NCBI GenBank assembly: GCA_029379385.1
Contig: CM055607.1
Location: 9,734,001-9,798,000 of the forward strand
Direction: 5' to 3'
DNA from: Quillaja saponaria
Lineage: Eukaryota > Streptophyta > Magnoliopsida > Fabales > Quillajaceae
DNA: 64,000 nt
The notes beneath the pieces were generated by a model. That model worked only from the letters and a program-made list of their open reading frames with translations, was not told the DNA's origin and ran no database searches. Numbering within the stretch: position 1 is the stretch's first letter; each line of letters starts with the position of its first letter. Position numbers and translations under genes: made by a program. Of the stretch, positions 21,599 through 34,358 are shown piece after piece.

Positions 21599-24500
21599 CT
21601 ATCTTGGAAGGTCCAAGGGTCGATTCTCCTGGAAGGGGTATGCAACAAGAATGCTATCAATTGAGAAGGAATCAGTATTACAACAGGTGATTCCTCTGTA
21701 TTTGAACGCCTTCTGTTGACTTCTGTCCCCTAAAACTATCTGCATGGGAAGACCAAGTGAATGAAACCAAGGTTAGGACATTCCATAGAGACTTTGTATA
21801 TGTAGATGGCATCAGCCAACTTCTTACAGATATTCCAAATTTTCTGAAAACTGATTCATTTGTAAAAGAAGAAATTACTATCAGATCAAGGTTGGGTCAG
21901 TTAATGAGATCTTGTATTTTGAATGCCAAATTGAATTGCATAAGAGAGCACATGATATCTTAAAATTCAGACTTTCATCCATTCGTCCTTTTTTACCCTA
22001 CTGTATCAAGGAACAGTTAATGGAAATTCAAGTTTTAAAAATTATAACACAAGGTCTACCTACAGCAGATGTATCTTAGTTTTCCACTGGGAGAAATGTC
22101 AGATCCATGTTCTTCCCTAAATTTAGACAATGAAAGTAGATCAAAGATATTTCCAAATTAACAATCCACCTCAAACTTCACAAACTAGTGACTCAATTTA
22201 TTAATTACTCGAAGAAGAGATATACTATCATCAAAGGGGAAAAAAGGAAAAAAAAAAAAATGAGATTTAGCAGTTCAACTTAAAAGTTTTAATTTCGTTA
22301 GTGTTATGTCACCTTCAATTAGGTCTCTGTTTCAGTGTTTCTCAGAAATTGGGGAAAAAGGTACACTCCCCCCTAACACACACAGAGATATGAAGATTAT
22401 GACACACAAAATTGAGTAATACCGTATGTGGTGTTGGATAAAGATAAAGGTAGTGATCATAGTTCCAGATAATCGGTTGTGCAAATAAAGGAAGTGGGCA
22501 GAGATGACTCTGATGAGTTATGGTAGCAACAAGCTGCAATACAAACACAATGCCATGAGCTTCAGAGGCTAATATACTATAGACATAATTAATTTTGGAA
22601 GAAACCTGCACATAAAAGGGATATAAATTATACATGCTTAAAAGGATCATCAGTTTCTTCAGTAGAAGGAAGCATTAAACAAGTACAACGCATTCTATAC
22701 AGCAGATCCTGCAGGCAAAATACAATTTCTTCAGTATAGAACTTGATCCTGCAACCAAACGAGTGCAATATTTTATAAGAACAATCAGAAACACAAGGCT
22801 GATATAGCATGCACAAGATGCACTTCATCATCAAAGCTGCTGTAAGCCTGCAATGACTAATTTCTGCATTCGTTGTTCCCCCCGTCTATTTGTCCACAAA
22901 ATCATGGTACATACACTCTATTTTCCATAAATGCAGCAAAATATTGGAATGCATTTTAAAGGCTTTAACCCAAAGAGATGAAATATTAACCTACAAGGAT
23001 TGCTTGAAAATATGGCATTTCAAATTAACCTTGGTATGCAATAAAGGAATTATTCTTTCAAGCAATAGTTAATAATTAAGTTAGTAGAGTTAGTTGTCAA
23101 CATAATTGTGGTCTTCGATGTTGTTTTAGGTAAGAACCTTTTCATCAAATAAAGAAAGGGATCTCATCAAAAAGTGACATTCACCTGAGGCTTGAAAAAA
23201 GAATGAAAAGAAGTTACATGGGCGAGAACAAAAGTTTCCCATGAAAACAAACAAGGAAGGAACCACTTCCATACTCTCAAAACCATTAAGGACAGTCTCT
23301 AACTTCCCCATAGCCTTCTCTACAAAGAATACAGCATTAAGATTAGCAAGCTACTTCTAAGAAAGAAAAAATCAAGCTCATGGGTACCTCTTCATTGCCT
23401 ACCCAAACTTCAGATAATATGACAAACATCACATTTCAATTAAGTTATGAAAGCTGCAACAATATCTACACTAATTCTTCTTCCTGAATACAAATTAATG
23501 TTACTAGTTTAACTATAATAACAGCATCTACAAAATTAAAACACTGCTACAGACATTAGAAGAAGCATAGATTAAAAGTTTAAAACTAACCAGAAAATAC
23601 CCTCCACAAGCATCTCACCTTCTGCTACAATTACGGCAATTCTCTGAAAAGAATCCTGTAGTTATCTTTTATTGCTTGTCAAGGAAAATGATAATAATAT
23701 GGTTTGCCTTCTGTGGGACCTAAGTTATTCTATTAAAAACACATATTAAGAAACCACTTAGCTTGAAGCTAAAACAAACACATCATAAGCAACTGAGCTC
23801 AAAGCCAGTAGCTGCATCAAATTCTCAAGGAATCAACTATACACATAATTTGGATGCACATGCACAACAGCTCAAAGGTCAAATAAATGTTATTGTTCCT
23901 TTTCACCACATTCAAGACAAAAGAATGAAAGATCAGTAAATGAATAGTGAAACAATAAAGACTAAGAAACGACTTTAAGAGCTTCAAATGAGTGAATATA
24001 AGTTCTGTTAGCTATGCCCAAGTTACACATGCTTTTGGGACATGAGTGGAAACATGAAACAAACATGTTAAAACTAACTAGTTCTAAAGGAGGTATGACA
24101 CACATTAACACTAGTCCTCTAAGTATGTGATTTTATAATACAAAATCATCTAAAAAGAGATCATCTGAATATAGTAATTATAAAATTGTAAAAGGATATT
24201 GCATCAGACAAATTGGTTTCAACTGAAGCGGTAAGGTCTTTCAAATAACAGTGGCCGTTCTCCAACTGCTATATCACACCCATGACACATCATCTACCTG
24301 TTTGCCCGACCAAAGATTGAATTGGAGATATCTGCCAGAACTTATAATCTGGTGTTACAGTCCTCAAATTTTTGAATAGACTATAAGAAAAGGTTATGGC
24401 CATGAGGAACGGTACATCTAGTAGTACCTCACAGCTACCAAAAATATGAACTTTCAGAATCAAATGCAGGCTTATAAAAGTGCTGGTCACGAGAGAGTCT

Positions 24501-25614
24501 TTGGAATAGCAACAAAAATATATCCCTGTATAGAGCTGCTTTTGCCGATGCATCACCATGAATAGGTAAGTTGCCTGTATACCTAGAATGAAAACAATAG
24601 CTTCAGAAAACATTTGTAATTCCACCGCATGGCAAACGTTCTGGCAATGATTCCAATTACAAAATCCTTAAAGTAGCCAACCTGGGACCTTCTCCCCGTG
24701 CCTAATAGACAATTTTAGTAATAACTTCTCTTGAATATTGAGTACATAGATTGCTTGTACTTAGTTTTAGACTTCTCCTCAGTGTTTAGTTGCATAGCAT
24801 GCTTGTAAACTTATAAACTTAATAACTGGACTACTATGGAAAAACTCCAACCAGCAAACCTAGTTACATTTCCAGGGTAGCCAATAGGTGACAGTTTTGA
24901 GTTCTAAGAAACCCAATAAAACATTAACAGTAATATTAGTTGTATTTTTTTTTCATAATTCATCTTTTCTTAGAATAAGATTAATGCATCCAACCCAATA
25001 TTCGGGTTTAAGGCTTAGCTGAATTGAGTACTGTTCAGAAGCCTGGTTTCCTAAGATCAGATACATGGGATTCAATTCTTTGGATCCAGTTTCTTTGTCA
25101 TCGAAATGAAATTAGAAAATGGTAAAGTCACAGAATGAGAACTTACTCGTAGAAAACTTTTTGATAAGATCGTAGGGGAATTTGGGGAATTAGAATGCAT
25201 CTACTACGCGAATAGCCGGAGCAGTGTTAAAAGCATCTGGGCTTTCGTCCACAGCAGCTTCAGCTTCTATTAGAAGGCTTACCACCCGGTGCACCGGTTC
25301 CTAAGTCGATTATTGTAGATTTCACTGCCAATAATCCAATACCCACAAAAAAAATCGGAAGAGAAATCAGCGAAGGAAAAGATTACTTCTGGCTGTAACT
25401 CAATTGAAAATTTCAGAAATAATAAAGGGAAGAAAAAAGAATTACGGGATTCGTGCTCTAGCTGATCTAGGAGAAGATCGATGGCTTCATCTTCATCAGG
25501 GCCCGGCAAGCAAGAGACAAAGGAAAGAATTTCTTCGAGAGCGTCGACTTTGAGAATGTACCCTCTGATCTTACACTTTTTCTGCACTTTCTTCCTCGTC
25601 GTCGGAGCGTTCAT
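21599..25614 (-). pseudogene. DPB2: DNA polymerase epsilon subunit B (DPB2) pseudogene
   Basis: Remnant of the gene for the replicative polymerase epsilon B subunit. Recognisable exons: 25614-25446 (RKKVQKKCKIRGYILKVDAL), 25324-25147, 24582-24428 (GDASAKAALYRD), 24331 to about 24200 (ISPIQSLVGQTGR), 23655-23591, about 23440-23388 (VMFVILSEVW), about 23319-23185 (PSLFVFMGNFCSRPC), about 22800-22634 (IKFYTEEIVFCLQDLLYRMR), 22534-22423 (THQSHLCPLPLFAQPIIWNY), 21739-21599 (AFKYRGITCCNTDSF). The order is that of the family. Lesions: frameshift at 25297-25304, TAA at 25190-25192, inserted T near 24439-24445, TGA at 24290-24292, TAG at 24269-24271, inserted base near 23634-23637. The exons before VMFVILSEVW and after the FMGNF exon are missing or unrecognisable. 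The ATG, exon 1 and the E2F-like site upstream survive. Splice sites are mostly kept, so this is a decayed duplicated gene and not a processed copy. Confidence 0.85.
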
Positions 25615-25657
25615 CTCTCTGTGTGATAAGCGGAAAATCTTTCGTCTGTGTCAAATG

Positions 25658-25666
25658 GCGGGAAAA
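25658..25666 (-). promoter_or_regulatory. E2F-type site upstream of the DPB2 remnant
   Basis: The + strand reads ggcgggaaa, i.e. TTTCCCGCC on the gene strand, 44 bases upstream of the remnant's ATG. TTTCCCGCC is the textbook plant E2F site, and replication genes including polymerase epsilon subunits are known E2F-type S-phase targets. The gene it served is broken, so current function is doubtful. Confidence 0.65.
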
Positions 25667-27544
25667 AGAAGCAGATGAATAAAATCTGCTAAACCCGGCT
25701 GCTATAATTGAGCTTTGCCAAAAACATAGTCTTAGTGACGCCTACAACTAATTAGCCACGTGTCATGTGCTCTGATTCTGCCAAAAAAAAATAGCAATGA
25801 ACAAAATTAATGCAAGACTTCAATCAAAAGGAAAATTAAATAAATGCCAGACAAAAGTTCCATGAAACTTGTGTTTTTATTTTGGTACTATTTTAATTAA
25901 TATTTGATATAAAGTGATATGTGTCACCTAATATTAAATTATCATCTTTAATTTTAATCAAGTTAATGATTTGTTATATTATTCAAGTTAATGATAGTGT
26001 TATATTATTTTATTTTATTTTTCATATGACTATAAGATAACCCAATTAACTTTGATCCTAGAAGGGAAAATTGGAAATAATAGTTACTTTTAAGTTGAAG
26101 TTTATTGTTGTGGAAACTCTTTAATATATCCCATATTTTATTCTATGCTTTTGTAGAATTTTAAATTAAATAGCTTTGTGAAAAATCATACATGGAGGGA
26201 AAAACAGAGTTCTAAATCCACAGTCCTTCAAGGTATTACATAAACAGTATTTCTTACACAGGCAACACATCCTATTGATGTTAACAAACTTCTTCTGAAT
26301 TATCTTTTTTCTCTGTGGTTTCGAATTTGGGTTAAGTTGGCTTTGATTAACAACCAATTAAACTACAAATATGTATGGAACCCTGAATATTTCACGGAGA
26401 TAAGGTACGCTTAAATAGGTATGCATTCAATAAACCAAAAATGCATATGATCTTCCTGAGGTTCTTACTGGTTTTGGATTCTCTCAAACACCCTCCCTGT
26501 GAATGCCATTGATAGCAAAACGTCGCCATGATAATCATATAAAACATTATTGTATCTAATGGAAAGATAGTGACTGAATGTTTAGAAGTCTAGCAAATAG
26601 AACAATTTTTATGGCGATGTTCATGAATAGGGATACAGGAAATTCACACTCATCATTTTCAGTTACGAACTACAACATTAACGATGGATAAAACCCTATT
26701 CCTTCAACATGGAAAAATGATTTTGCACAACAGATAAAAACTTGGCGAGCTAGTATTCAATCTTGATCTTAACAGAAGCCTTTAAGATATCATAGAGAAT
26801 GTAGACACAAAGGTGATCTTCACCATAGGAAGGCTACTACCTACTCTTCCAAGGAAGGACTCGTGATGGAAGCGTTACCATATACTACTTACGATTTCTG
26901 ATTCAGAATAACAGGACCTCCATGGCTCAAACACAGGCCAACAGCTTCCCCTTAAGAGGTCAGGCACAGTCAATTAGGCTTCACATGATTCCAGTGAACA
27001 ATATGATGCTCTGATCCTCTGAAAATCTGCATCCCACAATATGGAGATTCCTAATGGCTGTTATCAAGGTACAAATAATGAGAAATTTAATTCAGTTCTC
27101 AGTAATGGCTATCACATCTTACTTATAATAACTTTAAAAAATAAACTAGAAGAACTAATTGTATAACTTAAATAAGTGAAACAGGTTAGAAAGAAAATCT
27201 TGCTATGTTACTTGAAACAACCAAGATAATGGTAAAGAAGCATGGTTAGGAAAAATAATAAAAGTGCCATAGTGCCATTGCAGTGTTTTACAGTACAGAT
27301 GGACAACATCTGCTAACATATGCCAATATATAATCTTAAACAAACAAATATGCATTTTTTAAGGTGGTGGGTAGCAAGCATTTCCAATATGTCACTACTG
27401 ACACACGTTGAATATGGCCTACAGTACATATCAACCGACTGTATGCGCAGATTAATCATTCATTTAGCTACAAAGTAAAACACAAGAGAACATATCAAGA
27501 TGGCTTCATCATGTTTTCTATAAACAGAGTGTGAACCTTGTTAG

Positions 27545-27590
27545 AGAAAGAGGGAAGAGGGAAGAGGGAAGAGGGAAGAGGGAGAGGGGG
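27545..27590. repeat. (GGGAAGA)n short tandem repeat
   Basis: About five purine-only heptamer units (agaggga/gggaaga) followed by gagaggggg. It forms a polypurine tract on the + strand. Confidence 0.9.
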
Positions 27591-28206
27591 ACAATAGAGA
27601 GATCAATGGACAGGTGACAGAATCATCTTATTTCTGCAACCCAGTAACAGCAAATCCTACTTTTCAACGATTTCCCTTATCTCGTGTCTATGTAAAGTTA
27701 CTTGAAACTTTTGCACTGCCATGTTTGTGCAATGTGGTTCCAACAAATAAATATAACAGAATCAAAGATCGCTGTAAAGTGCACAGCTGACAGAATCATC
27801 TTATAAAGAATACAAGAGCATTCAATGAGTATTCTTTGCATGATTGAATTAATCCATGGAAATTCATCAAATGATTGAGTTTTCTAAATAATAACAAGAG
27901 CATTCAAATATACCTGATTTCAGAAAAACGATTTATGATTAGGCCATCAGTGGTATTTTACTTCGTCAAACGAGCAGTTTTGTGGATACAACTATGTGAC
28001 ATTATGATCAAGTCTAATGAGTACTACAGTAGCACAGCTCTGGACAGCTTGTTATTATTACAGATCCCTGCATCTCCACCATAATCATTTAGGAGACAAT
28101 CACTCACTGCAGCTTCTGATTCAAGTACCCCTAACAGGCAGCACAGAGTTTTATGCAGGCAGTCCATAAGAATATTTTTGGGACTAAACTCAAGTTTCAA
28201 AAACTA

Positions 28207-29811
28207 TTACTTCCCTTTCAAACTCATGCTCCTCCTCTTCTGATTCAGTGCAAAACGTCTTTCCATAGCAGGATTGTAGAACTTTCTCATATGATCTGAG
28301 AGCCTATGGATGGCTTGGAGATCACCAATCACTGAAAGCTGCATGATAAAAGAGTCAAACTTTCTATATGGCAATTTCATTCCGTTGTTAACCACATCTT
28401 CCAAAAGATAACATGCATCCTCCACTTTATTGCAGTTGAAAAGCCCTTCAATCATCACACAGTAAGTATCAGTGTCCGGTACACAACCCTTTTTATCCAT
28501 TTCATGCCAAGTCTCAAATGCCCCATCAGGATCACCCATCTCAAAGAACATAGAAATTAGCATATTGTAGGTCTGCACACTAGGCAGACAACCCACTTCA
28601 ATCATTCTACCATAAAGCCTAAGGGCGTCACTGCACTTATTATTATCACAAAGAACCTTTAGAAAACAATTATAGGTAACTATATCAGGTGGGTAACCTT
28701 TGTTTCCCATCTCTTCCAAAAATTTGTAAGCTTCGTCAACTTTTCCACATAAACACATTCCTTCAATTATATCCTTGTATGTTGAAACATCAGGGAGACA
28801 ACCACTGTTTATCATATGCCCCAGAAGTTTGAAGCATTCCTCCATTCTATCATTTTGGACAAGGGCCACAATCATAATTGCATAAGCTTTGGCAGTGGGA
28901 GAGGACATGGTAGAACCTTTTGTTCTCATGAAATCAAAAAGTTCTGATGCTTCTGTCACCATTCCTGCTCTGCAGAATGTATCAATTGCAGTAACGTATG
29001 TAAAACTGTCAGGAGCATGACCTAGTTGAATCATTTCTTCCAGCACCCTCATCCCTCCAGTTGGGTTTCTAACCCTGCACCACCCGAAAAACAAGATGTT
29101 GAATGTATCTGCATCAGGCTTAATCTTGTTTTTCACCTTCTTGAACAAGCCTTCAGCATCCTTAACCAGGCTGCACTTGCACAGAGCATCCAGCAGCAAG
29201 TTAAAGGCATTAATCTCTGGCTGCGTCTTCACTTTTATCCTCTTCTTCTTGGCAAATTTCTGCAAATGGGTTAGATGCTTCTCAGTGTATTGTTTCAAAA
29301 TTGTGAAGAGAACTTCAACTGGAACGTTATTCTTGTCATGCCTCTTCATGTAATCCAATAAGTCACAAACTATTCGAAACTGCTTCACTTTATATTTTGT
29401 ACTAGACACTATGTCTATCATATCATTATAAGCACAACGCTCATGGGAATAATTTTCTTGGTGCCCTGCCCAAGTGAAAAATCTAAATGCAATTTTCTCC
29501 TCAAAACGAAGTCTATCTAAAACATCAACAACCAAATCAGTCGATAATTGAACTCCAAGTTGGTCAAGAGCTTTCTCCATATTATGATACGCATTAGAGT
29601 TATCCATTATAGTGCTGTATAACTTATCAAAATCACTTTCTAAACGATTTTCCTCAACATCACTCCTACTGAAACCAGACTTTTGATCCATCAGTATAGT
29701 TTCTGAACAATATAGGCGCATGGTGACACAAAATGTGACAAGATAATTCATGGGTAATGCACATTGAACAAAATTTATGTAAGGGGTCTCCAAAATTGAG
29801 GGTTGAAACAC
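28207..29811 (-). CDS. P-class pentatricopeptide repeat protein, organellar RNA binding
   Basis: Single-exon open frame of 534 codons. After about 90 residues comes the FFTWAGHQENYSHERCAYND block common in mitochondrial P-class PPRs, then about nine or ten 35-residue repeats, e.g. PEINAFNLLLDALCKCSLVK, PDADTFNILFFGWCR, PDSFTYVTAIDTFCRAGMV, PDVSTYKDIIEGMCLCGKVD, PDIVTYNCFLKVLC, PSVQTYNMLISMFFEMGD, PDTDTYCVMIEGL. There is no E or DYW tail, so the expected role is binding specific organellar transcripts for processing, stability or translation. The nearest recalled relative is At1g73400. The start is uncertain: ATG at 29811, or Met 21 at 29751 (MNYLVTFCVTMRLYCSE), whose RLYCS looks like a presequence cleavage region. 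A presequence-like frame lies just upstream and overlapping (see the next entry). Confidence 0.85.
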   Translation of the reverse strand: MFQPSILETPYINFVQCALPMNYLVTFCVTMRLYCSETILMDQKSGFSRSDVEENRLESDFDKLYSTIMDNSNAYHNMEKALDQLGVQLSTDLVVDVLDRLRFEEKIAFRFFTWAGHQENYSHERCAYNDMIDIVSSTKYKVKQFRIVCDLLDYMKRHDKNNVPVEVLFTILKQYTEKHLTHLQKFAKKKRIKVKTQPEINAFNLLLDALCKCSLVKDAEGLFKKVKNKIKPDADTFNILFFGWCRVRNPTGGMRVLEEMIQLGHAPDSFTYVTAIDTFCRAGMVTEASELFDFMRTKGSTMSSPTAKAYAIMIVALVQNDRMEECFKLLGHMINSGCLPDVSTYKDIIEGMCLCGKVDEAYKFLEEMGNKGYPPDIVTYNCFLKVLCDNNKCSDALRLYGRMIEVGCLPSVQTYNMLISMFFEMGDPDGAFETWHEMDKKGCVPDTDTYCVMIEGLFNCNKVEDACYLLEDVVNNGMKLPYRKFDSFIMQLSVIGDLQAIHRLSDHMRKFYNPAMERRFALNQKRRSMSLKGK

Positions 29812-29935
29812 TGAAATAGTTAGGTATTCGAGCTACTGATTTAGTTTTAGAACCATAATTATTTCTACGGAAAGAATTAAATATGCAGGATGCAAAAGAA
29901 GGACTTTTGACATAATATTTGTAAAAGCTCCTCAT
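29666..29935 (-). other. Presequence-like open frame overlapping the PPR start
   Basis: 89-codon frame, offset from the PPR frame. It begins MRSFYKYYVKSPSFASCIFN and continues with SFRRNNYGSKTKSVARIPNY: rich in Arg, Lys, Ser and Tyr with no acidic residue in the first 50, typical of a mitochondrial presequence. It ends ten residues past the point where the PPR frame reads RLYCSETILMDQ. Either it is an unused frame, or it is the true N-terminus of the PPR protein separated by a one-base shift or a missed small intron. Confidence 0.4.
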
Positions 29936-31436
29936 CTTGTTGGCAATTGACAGAAGATTGGGAGAGAGAACGAGAAACAGCTACAAAACTGAGCACCTGC
30001 AGATCCTTTTTCTGCCTTCGAATCCCCTTGTGGTTATGGTCCAGTTGCAGATTGCAGATTGCAGATTGCAGGTCCCTCTTACAGTGATGAATTCCCCAAT
30101 CCATAAACCCCTTCTCGGTTAATGTCATGGCCAGCAATCCTTCTTTATTTTTCTCCTTTTGTTGTTCTCAAAACGCAACGTATCAAATTACTGAATGGGT
30201 TTTTTGTTGGGCAACTTAATGGGCTTGGTTCTTTTTTTTTTTTTTATCAGAACATATAAATAGTTGGGAATAGGTGCTATGCTCTGGTCCCTTGAAAAAA
30301 AAAAATAATAGGGTTTCTGTTATGTTTATTAAAAAACTTTATTTCAAATATTTTGCTTATTATATATTATTTTTTTAAAAATATTCTATATGTTGCTCAA
30401 AATTGATTGGATGGCATAGTAAGAGGTATTTTATCCTAGAGTCAGATCAAAAAGTTCAAATCCCTAAGTCCCCACTTGAAAAGGGGGACAAACCTAAGAG
30501 TTAAAATTTTTAAAACCGTGACAGGTTTCCAAAAATAAATTAGAACTAGAGCAGTTGCCGCTAATCAGATTTACCGAGTACCAAATCGTTGCCGATGAGA
30601 AGTTAACGACAAGGAGAGTGACAAACGAGAAGGGCATGGGCGAGCCCATCCAAATATAAAAATGTGTGAGTTAGATGTTTTTCTTTTGAAAAGATGTCCT
30701 GTTTTGTTAAATTTTCAGTTCTATAATCAAATCAAAGAAATGAATTAGTTGTGATTTACAGATTTGATTGTTAACCAATTAAACTTTAACTCAAGTTTTA
30801 AAAAAAATATATTATTAATCTTAACCTTGAACCTCAACGTTCCATTAATTTTTATTTTCGTCTTGAAGTTTCCTCACATTACAGGATTTTACAGGCCAAC
30901 CACCTTGACTTGATAAACATAAGCTTAGGTACACTTGAACTAATGAGACATAAGTCAGATGAAATCTATCGGTAACATAAGAATCAATCTTGATCTGCAG
31001 GAGGTTAAAGACTCACCGTTCATTGTATCGAGACTGTGACAGTTTGGCTGAAATTGACATAGACTTAGGGCCTTTTCTTTTCAGATGAGAAGTGTTACAA
31101 TTAGTCTAATAACAACCAATACGATATTTTGAAAGATGGCATCAAATAATTTTAAAAGTATTTTTCTGTCAAATTAAAACCAATAAAAACAAGATACCAT
31201 TTCAAAGTTTAATTATTTCAAACTCAAAAAGACAAGATTGAAGTGTTCCTATGATACTCTACATCTTCGACATACTGAAACCATACCACAGGTAGCTGTT
31301 GTCATAGACAAGAAGGAAAATCAATCCTGTCTATCATTTGGTCTCATTTTCTTCAAAACAGGATAACTTCATCAGAGCTTACTGCACTTAAAGAAGTCCA
31401 ACCACGATAACATGAGCACATGGGAAGGAAGCTGGC
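29812..31436. other. Intergenic, PPR promoter to L22 3' end
   Basis: Head of the PPR gene and tail of the L22 gene. It has a triple ttgcagattgcagattgcag run at 30044-30070 and T/A runs near 30231-30305. No further gene is recognised. Confidence 0.55.
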
Positions 31437-34358
31437 TCATGCAGCCATGGCAGTTGAGTTGTCACCACTGGACCTTCCTTTGCGGTTCCAGATTGAAGTG
31501 GTCTCAATAATCTTATGAGGAACAAGCCGTCTTTCCCTCTTGGTCAGCTTCCGGAAGTTGTGGACCTTCAGCCTGGCTATCTCTGCCTCCTCTTCAGGAG
31601 TTGTCTCTCTTACAACAACTGTCAGTCGGCACTCTGGTCTGACTTTGAGTCCACATTTTCCTTTTGCGTGGTACGAAATTCTCTTTTTATAGTATCCCTT
31701 CCCGACAAATGCTTCAGCTGCAAGAAATTATGAAAGCAGAATTAGCAGGGATCAAAAGAAGTATGAAAAAGCAACTTCACTTTTTATTAATTACCAACAA
31801 GGAGACGATCAGGATCCAATCCATGATTATGGGTTGCGTTTGCTCGAGCTGAATGAATAACCTGCAATGCTGGGAATTTGATTACATAATTGTAATTTTC
31901 GGTTCCTAGAAAAGGTGAAAATTAAGAACCTTCCATAAAAACTAAACAGACCTTCACACACTAAACATCGTTATGTATATCCAATGCAGGTACAAGACAG
32001 CATTGCACATATATTTCATCAGCTAAATTGATTTTTAAAATGGAAGTGGCCTCTCAAAGAAAAATCATGTAGAAGTATATTATTGAAGACAGTGGAAAAA
32101 AAATAAAAATTCTAGATATCACATGCAACAATTGTCTATATAACTTCAAAAGTCTAGCCAGTTCAGAATACTACTTTCAAGGACTTCAGCAGAAAGAAAA
32201 ACTTCACAAGATTTGATAAGCCCCAACATAACCCAGAAATAGTTGATTAATGATTGTTAGTTTTGTAATCTCTTCCTCAAAGGTGAAATTGACAAGGCCC
32301 AGAATAGTGTATCACCTGGTATACAGTTTTTGCTGCTCGTTTTACTGTCACTTGCAACTGCAACAATGCATCTTCAACACGCATTCCACGAACTAAAGCA
32401 GCAACCAAGTTGACCTTCTTAGGACTCTGAAAGGAAACAACTGAAGGTTAATCAAAACACAAGCAGGAGATCCTTGCCATTGAATGTGAATTGAAAACAC
32501 ATGCAGGAGATCCCAAAGGCTACTGGCCAGATTATTAGCAGCCAATTCAGGTGCAAGTCTCCACTTGTCATGAAGAGGCAAATATGCCTAATCGAATACA
32601 AAATGTTTTAAGATTTTAACAAGGTAAGTGGGGATACTGGGGTTACCTGTTTTATGCCCTTTAATATAGCTTGAACCTTCGAAGCTTTAGTGACTGCTTT
32701 TTGGTCTTCACTTTTTCCACTACTTAATGACAAAACTGGAGTTAATGGAGATGAAATAGGCACCTCTTCAGATGAGTTAGCCAGCAACTTTGTGGAACTA
32801 GAAATTCCCTGTAATAAGAAGTGAAGCAAATAAGAGGGAAGTTAAGAAAAATATGGTGATCACAAGAAAGAAATTAAGAAAGTTGCATGCAGTTAGATAT
32901 CATGTGAATATTCATAAAGATGATCTAGGATTTAGGTTAGTGTATTAGAAGATAAGAACCCCAGAAACTTCTACTTGTATATAAGCCTCAAACTAATGCT
33001 TGTATAAAACACATAGAGGGAAAGAGAGACATGCATAATTAAAAAAGAAAATATTCAGATTCCAAGAAAACTGGATGCCAGAAATTTTCACAAACAGGAA
33101 GACGGCACTTTTAAGATGCTCTTGATAGATCAAAAGAGGTAAGGAAGGAGCAGGGGAAATACTGACGTTTGGGGCCAAGACGAGTGATCAAATTTGAAGG
33201 ACCAGTCCTGTCAGAAAATCTGGGCATAATGAAGTTAGAACAGTAACAGAGAGTTATATAGAGATTTTGCTCCTCTGTAGGTTGCCACAGATTGTTCTGT
33301 GAGGGAAAGGATTGAGCTTGATGGAGTGTAATATTATTAAAAGTTAAAACCTTAGAAGGAGTCAGTTTACTGGTCTTAATATAGATTGCAAGAATGGTGT
33401 CGGTGAACAGGGCACACAAAGAAAAGAGATGAGTAATCACAAGTTTAGACAACAAACATGCATCATGATCAATCTGTAAATTCATCAATGCACAAAGAAG
33501 TAAAATTAAATTTCATTCATGCCATTATGAAAAGAACAACATACTGAAAGCTATGTATAGTCCTTGGGTCAAATTAAACATAAACATAAAACTAGGAACC
33601 TAATAGCAAAAGAAAAAGTAACGTGCCAGCCAAAACTGAAGAAATAACATGGCCTAAATGAATACCAAGGATATCCTGGAACTTAGAGGCATTTTGAATA
33701 TTATAGGGCACTAAATTCTAGTGCCTGTAGTGTCTAACATCCTGACATGCTTACATGCACCTCATGCATATGAGCTATTCTACAATGTTATACAGAGCTG
33801 TCAAGCATCAATGCATCAAAGGATTTCAATTGAGAGGTCTCGCTATAACTATGGGGAGCTGTTCTTTGAAGAACTTAAAACTCCAAAATATAAAATTAAA
33901 TAACGAAGTACTGTTACCTGTTGCTGAAGGAAATGATTAAAAGGCCTTAAGACATGTGTTGAGGGTGCCGTCCATGCCCTCTGTAAATAATGTGACTGAC
34001 CTAAAATAGTGGTTTATGTTAATCAACCCTCAGAAATTTTGAGTTAGCGTGGACCAGAAAAGGTTTGAAGCATGGAAAAAATAAGGAAACTGCAATTGGA
34101 AATCACAACCATAAAATCCAAACAAGATGGAAAGAACCCATTTACACTTTCTTTGGGAAACTACATATTCATCAGAATTCAATATGAAATTCAGACGAAG
34201 GTATTTTACTTTTCCACCAAGAGAATCTGAAACTAACCATGTGAAAATGAGGCCCCCAAGGGAGAAGTTGAAAACTTTGCAGATAAGTTGTAATTATGGT
34301 CCGCTTGCTTCCCAATATGACGAAGTATTGGAAGTATATGTCTCTGCCACTGCACCAT
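31437..34358 (-). CDS. Ribosomal protein L22 (uL22), mitochondrial type
   Basis: Six coding exons, all in frame: 34358-34238, 34000-33918, 32808-32647, 32426-32316, 31861-31795, 31717-31437; 274 residues. The N-terminus MVQWQRHILPILRHIGKQAD and the following Ser-rich region look like a mitochondrial presequence. The L22 core starts near residue 110 (VQAILKGIKQSPKKVNLVAA) and continues RGMRVEDALLQLQVTVKRAA, ARANATHNHGLDPDRLLVAE and CRLTVVVRETTPEEEAEIAR. A basic C-terminal extension follows (FRKLTKRERRLVPHK). uL22 sits at the large-subunit exit tunnel and binds 23S-type rRNA. The protein matches the nuclear L22p/L17e family recalled as At4g28360/At1g52370. A 5' UTR exon around 34620-34700 is possible; it has no usable ATG in frame. 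The start at 34358 follows the conserved M-V-x-W-Q-R-H. Confidence 0.9.

Larger units (their letters stand above)
25615..28206. other. Intergenic, DPB2 remnant promoter to PPR 3' end
   Basis: It contains the E2F-like site at 25658-25666 and a GGGAAGA tandem tract at 27545-27590; otherwise AT-rich sequence with no gene recognised. The last few hundred bases presumably include the 3' UTR of the PPR gene. Confidence 0.55.
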
